64,000 bases of DNA from positions 10,433,501 to 10,497,500 of the forward strand of contig NC_060018.1 in assembly GCF_021134715.1 (NCBI RefSeq). The letters are read 5' to 3'. How positions within the stretch are numbered: the first letter of the stretch is position 1; every line of letters begins with the position of its first letter. The position numbers and the translations under genes were made by a program. The DNA is from Daphnia pulex (taxonomy: Eukaryota; Arthropoda; Branchiopoda; Diplostraca; Daphniidae). Below the pieces are notes generated by a model. That model saw nothing but the letters and a program-made list of their open reading frames with translations. It did no database searches and was not told the origin of the DNA. Positions 57,365 through 64,000 of the stretch are shown piece after piece.

Positions 57365-58160
57365 TCCAGCAGCCGTACCACGTTCGTCACAGTTTTCATC
57401 CTCTTCACCAGCATCATCTTCTACCTCCTCAGCGTGTACATCCTCATCTACATCCTTCAGTTGATTGCACATATTGTGAAGACAGCAGGAAATAATAATG
57501 ACGTCTGGCATCCTGTTCTAAAGCAACATATCTAGATAGCGAAGTCGTCTCCATTTTTCTTTCAACAGTGCAAACGCACGTTCAATAGCTGACCGATTTC
57601 TGGATAGTGTTTTGTTGAAATTTTTCTGCCTCTAAATTAAAATGATTTTCAGCATTAAGTAAATTTCCCTAAACAAAAAATAAAAATGTGAACTCAGACG
57701 AGAAAGTCTACCATTATTTCGGTACGGTTTCATGATTCGCGTAGATATGCTGAATCTGCTAACAATTAATACCGCGTCTCGGCTAGTAGTCTTGTTAAAT
57801 TCTGACCAATATTGCTTTGGGCAAAAACATTTGTATCGTGCATAGACGAAGGATAACCAGTAGAAACATCAATGAATTCCCGATTAGGGTAGTTACACTT
57901 CAAGCAGTCTGTAAGACTGCTTGATTGATTTAAGAAGAACAAGAGGATGCTGATGATGTTGTTTCATTACCCCAAGTAGTGGTACTTTTTGAATTCGTCT
58001 ACTGAATAGAAAAGAGAAAACACCACAATAAAATGTGACATGTCGTAGCTTTTATCCATCTTTAGTAAGTATCCACAAGATAATTTTAGCCATCGATATT
58101 GGGGGTCAGAGAAATTCAGATCAGGGACATTCCGGTCAGGGATATTCAAGCCGAGGGCTT
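57365..58160 (-). pseudogene. PIF/Harbinger DDE transposase remnant
   Basis: Read from high to low coordinates the minus strand gives IDVSTGYPSSMHDTNVFAQS and YxLLADSAYL (DDE_Tnp_4 motifs containing catalytic aspartates), then FNKTLSRNRSAIERAFALLK, RRLRYLDMLLQNRMPDVIII and SCCLHNMCNQLKD, the usual C-terminal HNxC block, with an acidic tail. Frame changes and stops separate the blocks. Further exon-like minus-strand sequence extends towards 58.8 kb (for example ITTESFVIAEAVTELNSGML near 58690-58630) but I cannot place it in the protein. Terminal inverted repeats were not found by eye. Confidence 0.7.
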
Positions 58161-59139
58161 GAAAGTCCCGGCCACTGGCCTGAATATCCTAATCCTTTTA
58201 GGCCAAGGTACTAGTAATCCATTTTCGTCTTATTATATTATAATAAATATTATTGCAAGATATCTAGTGCTTTCTTCTATCCCAATTTGTCTTAGCATCA
58301 AGGACGTCTCTTTTTTCTTCGAAACATGATTTGCTCCACCTTTTAATAGTTTGCAACCATCGATAGGAACAAACATGTCGACCGCTACTTTAAATTCTTT
58401 TTTTGTGGTATCTGAAGGTAGATTTGAAACGAAGATGTTTAAGTGATACATAAACATTTGATTGATTAGTAGTACTACCGATGTCGTAGTCTAAAAAATA
58501 ATAACAATTAGAATTTTATGTTTATTGTAATTATGTAATTAATTGAAGAGAAATGGGATTTACAGACAAATTTATACCCCGGTCAACTTCTTGCTGACTT
58601 GGAGTGTATGCTGCTCTAATGTGAGCTGTAGCATCCCTGAATTCAATTCCGTAACTGCTTCTGCAATTACAAAAGATTCCGTTGTGATTGCCGCTTGGTC
58701 GATGGAAGCTGCCACACTTCAAGCATTTCAGCCTCTCTCTCAGGGTTCAGTGCATAAGGCTCTTGTTATGGTCTTACTGAAGATATTATTGGTGCAGAAA
58801 GGGTTGAACTTGACGAGCAGACAATTTTGTCATAAATCAATAAAGTAGAAACAAAATATATATATATTGGAAACAAAGTTGCTACAGAGGTGAGTGACAT
58901 AGTAAGAAAAATAACTGTTGATTCAACTAGCCCTTTTTAAGTCAAAGTGTTTCTTAGTAGATATTGCTGTTAAAACTATTCTACAGCTAAAAATATTCAC
59001 ATACCTACTTGTCGCACCTTTACACTAGGAATTATGATTAATGACACAAAAAGGAAAGCAAGAAAAGGTTTGATAAAAAATGCTTAATTTTCCGTTCAAA
59101 AATTTTTTCTACTCGTTTCCGTTTTTGAATTAAAGAAAA

Positions 59140-59665
59140 AAACAGGGTTGTTAACGATACTCTAAAATAATACCGGCGACATAGATACCGATACTCGTTT
59201 TTTTTTCTATCGTCGATACCGTTACCGGTACTGATTTTCGAAAGTATCGCGATACCGATACCGATACCGGTACCTATATTTTAGACTAAAAAGTTACAAA
59301 CTATTCATTTCAAATTTATTTTTTCATGTATGAATACAACTCTAATCTAGAAAAGGCAAGAATTTAACCTAAAAAAAAACAGCGATTCAAAACGTTGGTC
59401 ACTCAGTTGCGTACGCATAGGAGTTAAGACTCTGCCACCAAGAGAGAAAAGCCGTTCTACTGCGGCGCTTCACAGCAAACCAGTATTGAATTGAATAAAT
59501 AATTTGCGGATATAGGGAAAAGAAGAATCGAGGCATCTGAGATCATAAGTAGTTTTTGATTCAAAAAACCTACTGATTTCATCATCCGCAGGAAAAAAAA
59601 TGGGCAGTTGGCTAGAGATAGGTTAAAGAGGCGCAAAAAAATCTTTAGGGTCAATCGGGCTTACA
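59140..59665 (-). pseudogene. hAT transposase C-terminal (dimerisation) remnant
   Basis: The minus strand reads FIQFNTGLL, a stop, then SAAVERLFSLGGRVLTPMRT and QLSDQRFESLFF between about 59495 and 59360. This is the highly conserved hAT dimerisation block (S-x-x-x-ERxFS...G...R-x-x-L). Upstream sequence to 59665 is in the same frame region but diverged. The adjoining 59160-59275 repeats ATACCGATACC/GGTACC motifs and is probably the 3' non-coding end. Confidence 0.75.
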
Positions 59666-59891
59666 TCTAGCAAATTATATTATTAGTCGCACCTGAAATC
59701 GCTTTGGTATCAGCCTAGATCATGATTTCTATTTTTCTTTTTAATTCAGCAATGAAACTAGTTTTACTGGGATCAATTTCTTATTTTGAAGAGTATCCAT
59801 CTGACCACCAATTGAATTTAAGTTTTGGGTGAAGGACGGAAGCAAGTCGAAGTTCATAAGAGAAAAAGTAATTATTGCAACATGGCCTCTC

Positions 59892-60133
59892 CGACTTAAG
59901 ACAAGGCTGTGTCTGAAACTTTTTCATGTAACAGACAAAGCCATGTCTTAAGTTTTCCTTCTTTTTATTACATTACCTCCTTATATTTGTTATACATTTA
60001 TTTTATCCCTTTTCAATTCACAGCATAAAATTTTCCAAACGTTAATGTTCCCTTTCATAATTTTCTAAAAAAAATTCTGTTTCAATGGTATGGGTTACAT
60101 AAAAAATTTCAGACACAGCCTTATCTTAAGTCG
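59892..60133. mobile_element. Foldback MITE with 27-bp terminal inverted repeats
   Basis: Termini CGACTTAAGACAAGGCTGTG... and its complement ...CACAGCCTTATCTTAAGTCG match over 27 bp with one mismatch. The left arm is itself a foldback: GACAAAGCCATGTCTTAAG at about 59934-59952 pairs with CTTAAGACAAGGCTGTGTC. The 242-bp element is AT-rich and non-coding. A target duplication is not evident, so the superfamily is undecided. Confidence 0.8.
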
Positions 60134-60279
60134 CAGAGCATATGTTGAGGGTTGCACATTTTGAGAATTTTTTTCCTTTTTATCTTAGCATTTCTTTAAA
60201 AAACTTAAACCTTAGCGTAAAGCAATTATCAAGTTTACTTCAAGATTTGAAAAAAAAAACATTTTTTGAAAATTCTTCC

Positions 60280-60560
60280 CATTTTCATTGTTGGAGCACG
60301 GTCTACCAGGAGAGGTACCCAAACGCCTATCCCTTTCGTCAGCCAGAATAATCAAGGGACTTAGAAGCTTCCTCAAAATGCCGCTTGTATCGCGGGCGTG
60401 GCTTGGCCACCTGCTCCCTCTCCCCCCTCCCTCGATATATTCGGGGAATCCCACCCCAAGCCGCCAGCGGCAATTGGCGGCAATGGCAGCATTGAAGAGT
60501 TCTGACCAAGCTACGCCCGATCCCACCCCAATCAAATCGCCTAACTGTTCAGGGAGATGA
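60280..60560. other. GC-rich island of unknown origin
   Basis: A locally GC-rich stretch is open on both strands (60288-60560 plus, 60574-60212 minus) and contains CCGCCAGCGGCAATTGGCGG-type symmetry. No protein is recognised on either strand. Confidence 0.3.
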
Positions 60561-60599
60561 GAGGAAAGTGTCAAAATGACGCATTTTGACCGAAAGGCC

Positions 60600-62500
60600 T
60601 GTCATCATGTAACCACAAATTTATAAGGAATTTTAAAAATAAAAATACCAACAAGAAATGTAACTTGACTGGGAAGTGAAGAAAAGACTGTAAAGAAAGC
60701 GGCCAATGCTAACTGACTAATGGCTCAAAAGCAAAGACATCACAATTAACCAAAGAAAGTAACACCTCACATCAAAATTGCACGGAATAAGACAAGCAAT
60801 TATTGACTTTAAAACAAATGAGGGGAGGGCATTCGTTCGCCTTTGGAACACCATAAAAATTCTGAATGATTTGTACGGGGGGGGGGGGGAAGAATGGCCC
60901 ATTGAAAAAAGCCTCGAACCTACCTTGTTAAAATCGCATTCCCGCCAGCGACGTTGACTTGTTATATATAACAGACGATAGTCATAGGCCTACTCGCCGT
61001 CTCACGTCAGCCCGGACGAACTCGAAGACATCTGACGATAGAAAAAAGTATTTTGCTTAGATTTATAAAAATAAAGTGATCTGCACCTATGCTACTAGAT
61101 TCAAATAAGTGGAAAGTTAAAATTAAAATTTTAGCAAGAAATAAGCCAGAGGTGACGTCATTAGTATCTAATATACATCCTATACAATAAAGATTCAATT
61201 AAGGGATTACTTACTTCTTTTTTTAAGGGTTGAATTCCAGAAGTCTCTTTGAAGTGACGATCCATTTTCCAGGCAGTGTCATGTGACATAGGCACAAAAA
61301 TCCACTCCACTGGAGACTGCTGCTGCCGCCTGAAAAGGAGGTAACCCCAAGATCATTTCTCCGTCTCGGACGCTTCCTTCTGAGTTCATCTGATCCATCT
61401 CTTGACCTTGAACTATGCAAACATGAAATAAAGAAAATTGAATTATCACCATCTCCATTTCTTTACGATCAGAAAATCAAGGGGAAAATCAGACAAACCA
61501 TCAGAAAACCACCAGGTGTGTGAAGCAAGTGGATGCGGATGTATCTGCCATATGTATTGATGTATATAAGGACTGTAATCTTGCCATCAAGTAAAGTGGG
61601 CTCAGCAACTGAAACTTCAAATAAATAAAAAGATCCATCTCCAATGGATTTCTTAAAAAAAATCTTAAGAAGAAATAGCAACTGTGTAAAACATAAATTA
61701 AATTGAACGCACTTTGGTTTGATGATGTATACTGTATATCTGCTCTGTTGATCTCATTCCAGGTTATCTCGATGCCTAATCCTGACGAACTTTGTTCCTT
61801 CCTATAGGTAGCGGAGGTAGCGAAAAAATGTATGCATGCAAACAATCAGATTTTGTTTAATGATACGCCTTAAATATATAATACATAGTTTAAACAGTTT
61901 AATAGCACAGCTACACAACCGAAGCTTTCACCATGTCGCTTTCTTTTCAAACTAATTTGAACTCTCTGGTATTGAATCTTTTTCTTGAACTGTATAATGT
62001 AACATTTTTACTGTTATTTTGTTAGAAAAGAATGGGCCATGCTTTCCGTTAAAAAAAACAAAAACAAATTATATTAATCGAATCGAATTTCCTTCTACCT
62101 ACTACCGACATTAAATACCAGGAGAATATTCACAGACAATATTACGAATCGAACTAATAATAATACATTCCGGGAAAGAAATTTTTCAACCCAAATCTGT
62201 CAAGAACTAGCTTGGAAATGTTATCGACAGTTGCGCATTTCCAGCACCCGAAGTGTAAAAGTAACATTTAGACACATATATAGATGTAGTCTCAAAACCA
62301 CTTCTCGTTGGCTCTATAATCTGCATAACCTGTAGGGCCCATAGGCACGCACAACTCCCTACATCGTGAGGACGAACATGCGCCTTCGACATGTCGCCAT
62401 GGAAATTCCCGTTTACCTTACGGAGACACTGCCTTTCTCTTTCCTTTTTTGTTCGCTAGCCGAGAGGCGAGAACGTTCAAGAAAGTGCGCAGCAGTAGAC
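60600..62500. other. No identified gene
   Basis: A run of 13 G lies at 60877-60889 and a CRE-type TGACGTCA at 61153-61160. A minus-strand frame reading SIGDGSFYLFEVSVAEPTLL (about 61660-61600) and neighbouring pieces look mildly coding but are unassigned. Confidence 0.3.
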
Positions 62501-62689
62501 GTTGGCGAGTGGAACAGAGCTGACTGTTTTTGAGACCGAAATATTAAATCAATAATTAATTATTCGTCGTTTGTTTAATCCATAAACTATTTGCAACAAT
62601 TTGAAATTGTGTTTCGTGTTTGGACGTGGGGCTGCTGCAATTCCCAGCATTGAGTTGACAATGTGTGACACTTATTCAACGAGACGGGC

Positions 62690-64000
62690 GCTGATGCTCG
62701 GACTTTGGTTTTCTTTTTGAGCCAATCACATCGTTCAAACTGATGCTGACGAACAATTACATAATACTGCCCAAAGTAGAAAAGGACGAACAAGTCAATG
62801 ACGAAGGATCAACCTTGACACTCAATTGCATCGACGAAGATGTCGATGCAACTTTTATTAATTAAACCGATCCAAAATGGATTTTTCCACGATCTGAGAT
62901 GATAAAAATTACTTCGATTAACTATTAAATTTTGAATGTCGTCACTCGTAACCGTTAGTTTTCTCTAGACGGAAGCGCAATGGGATGGGCATTCAATTGA
63001 CGAAAAAGACGAGCGACTAAACATAACCATTTTCAGAAATGAAACGCACCAGATTACGACGATTGACTTTAATGAACCTAAAACCCGAGGACACGGGCTA
63101 TTACAAATGCGAAGCCTGGCCGTTTCATTATTCATCATTCTTATCCCATTCATTCATCATTCTTATCCCATTCATCATTCTTATCCCTTTCATTACAACT
63201 CATCCGAACGTCAGCATTTCACTTTTCAAGCGTGCTCGAAGCGACTGGCGCACGTACCTCGAGGTAGGCCTATTTCGAAATCATGGCATCAAAGAAAACA
63301 TGAAAGAAGACACGGCAATATGACACGAATAAAATTTTGCAAATCGTGTAGCTCGCAAGGTTTGGAATTCCTCAACCCCAACTGAAAATTCGAGATGGTC
63401 GTTCGATCCTAGAACTGGATTGACGTTGAAGAATCGAACCGTTTTCGACTCGGCAAAATATTATGTTTTCGGCCATTTGCCCTTTGTTAACGGAAAACCC
63501 GCCAACATTCAACACAACGATACCGATATAGAAGAGATGATACGCAGAATCTTCCCAGTGGATCGGATCGAAGCTGTCTGGATAACATTTCGGTTTCTTG
63601 TACCAGGCAATAAAAATAGTGACATTACCCCAGTAAACTTATACAAATTGAATGCGATTATGCAACTAGGAATCGAAGTTGAGAGAGTGGGAGCACCTGA
63701 TGATCCAGTGGAAGGATCCAACGTCACTTTAATCTGCACTTGTTTCGCAATATCCTCAAACTACTATTCAAGAGACCCACCGACATGGTTCTATTGCGCA
63801 AATGGGAACGCGACGTGGCACGAATTTTCCAAAAATGTTTTAAAGGAACCAAACGCAGGCATTTTAACACTATAAATACTACAAGAAAATTGACGTTGAT
63901 TTTTTACATTCTTTCTATTTGCAAATCTCACTACCGTCGCAGATATTAGAAACGAAATTGAAGTGACGTGGGAAGAGTTTTACAAGTGCCAATTGCACTT
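62690..64000 (+). pseudogene. Second VEGF/PDGF-receptor-like copy, decayed, runs off the edge
   Basis: The plus strand parallels the 8.6 kb gene. A signal-peptide-like MLGLWFSF is followed by a stop; the first Ig piece reads DEGSTLTLNCIDEDVDATFI with another stop before DPKWIFP. After an intron (acceptor TTCTCTAG at about 62969) comes EKDERLNITIFRNETHQITT, a frameshift, then LKPEDTGYYKCEAW. A TTCATCATTCTTATCCCA triplet repeat interrupts at 63120-63195. From about 63360 the second Ig domain is open (SRWSFDPRTGLTLKNRTVFD, YYVFGHLPFVNGKP) and a third begins at about 63690 (VEGSNVTLICTC). More exon-like sequence follows an acceptor near 63940. Stops in the first exons make a working receptor unlikely unless a different start is used. 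Confidence 0.7.
63124..63195. repeat. Minisatellite TTCATCATTCTTATCCCATTCA, about three units
   Basis: Three imperfect copies of ATTCATCATTCTTATCCC(A/T)TT follow one another inside the Ig-domain copy, separating the first Ig remnant from the second. Confidence 0.7.

Noticed and set aside
1..64000. CRISPR arrays, bacterial operons outside 30-37.5 kb, rRNA genes
   Set aside because: No regularly spaced repeat-spacer pattern and no rRNA-like sequence were seen; the rest of the window has eukaryotic gene structure.

Overview
This 64 kb window is eukaryotic, AT-rich and intron-bearing. Short introns of about 55-80 bp, immunoglobulin-domain PDGF/VEGF-receptor-like exons and the set of mobile elements (BEL/Pao, Copia, CR1/L2-type LINE, Penelope-like RT, PIF/Harbinger, hAT, Tc1/mariner MITE, tRNA-derived SINEs) suggest an arthropod, probably a crustacean such as Daphnia; that genus assignment is an inference. 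Almost every recognisable host gene here is a fragment or a decayed copy, so the window reads as a repeat-rich dump of duplicated gene pieces rather than a normal gene neighbourhood.

Layout. 0-8 kb: repeats, palindromes, and a decayed Nipped-B (cohesin loader) fragment on the minus strand at 6.5-6.9 kb. 8.6-9.9 kb: the first exons of a VEGF-receptor-like gene, running into three tandem tRNA-derived SINE units. 11.1-12.0 kb: BEL/Pao pol remnant. 12.4-18.4 kb: poorly identifiable coding scraps and a tRNA-like sequence. 19.5-20.2 kb: an RPA1 (replication protein A large subunit) fragment. 21.4-23.5 kb, minus: a caspase p20 fragment and a multi-exon gene combining CCHC zinc knuckle, JmjN, JmjC and coiled coil. 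23.9-25.6 kb: Copia gag/protease remnant beside a 24-bp tandem repeat. 28.0-28.8 kb, minus: an apparently intact five-exon gene for a small basic protein of unknown function.

The most striking part is 30.5-37.5 kb. It carries bacterial-type, intronless genes that look Rickettsiales-derived: a ProP-like MFS transporter, a convergent SpoT-like HD hydrolase whose stop codon overlaps that of the transporter, a degraded bacterial-type tRNA-Thr(TGT)-like sequence, an NLRC3/ribonuclease-inhibitor-type leucine-rich-repeat protein, and one unrecognised reading frame. The transporter, hydrolase and repeat gene are broken by nonsense codons or single-base frameshifts. A 5'-truncated LINE (34.14-36.40 kb) sits inside the repeat gene and a 209-bp Tc1/mariner-type MITE lies nearby, which argues that the bacterial DNA is resident in the host nucleus and is not contamination.

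37.6-39.3 kb holds a second JmjC fragment. 39.4-43.5 kb is a multi-ORF mobile element with a TATA promoter, small ORFs (one SR- and Q-rich) and a Penelope-like reverse transcriptase without visible GIY-YIG endonuclease. 43.5-51.6 kb contains transposon-like zinc-finger protein remnants and unidentified pieces. 52-59 kb includes a PIF/Harbinger element (Myb/SANT-like protein on plus, DDE transposase on minus) and a tandem SINE pair. 59.3-60.1 kb has a hAT dimerisation-domain remnant and a MITE. 62.7-64 kb is a second, decayed VEGF-receptor-like copy that runs off the right edge.
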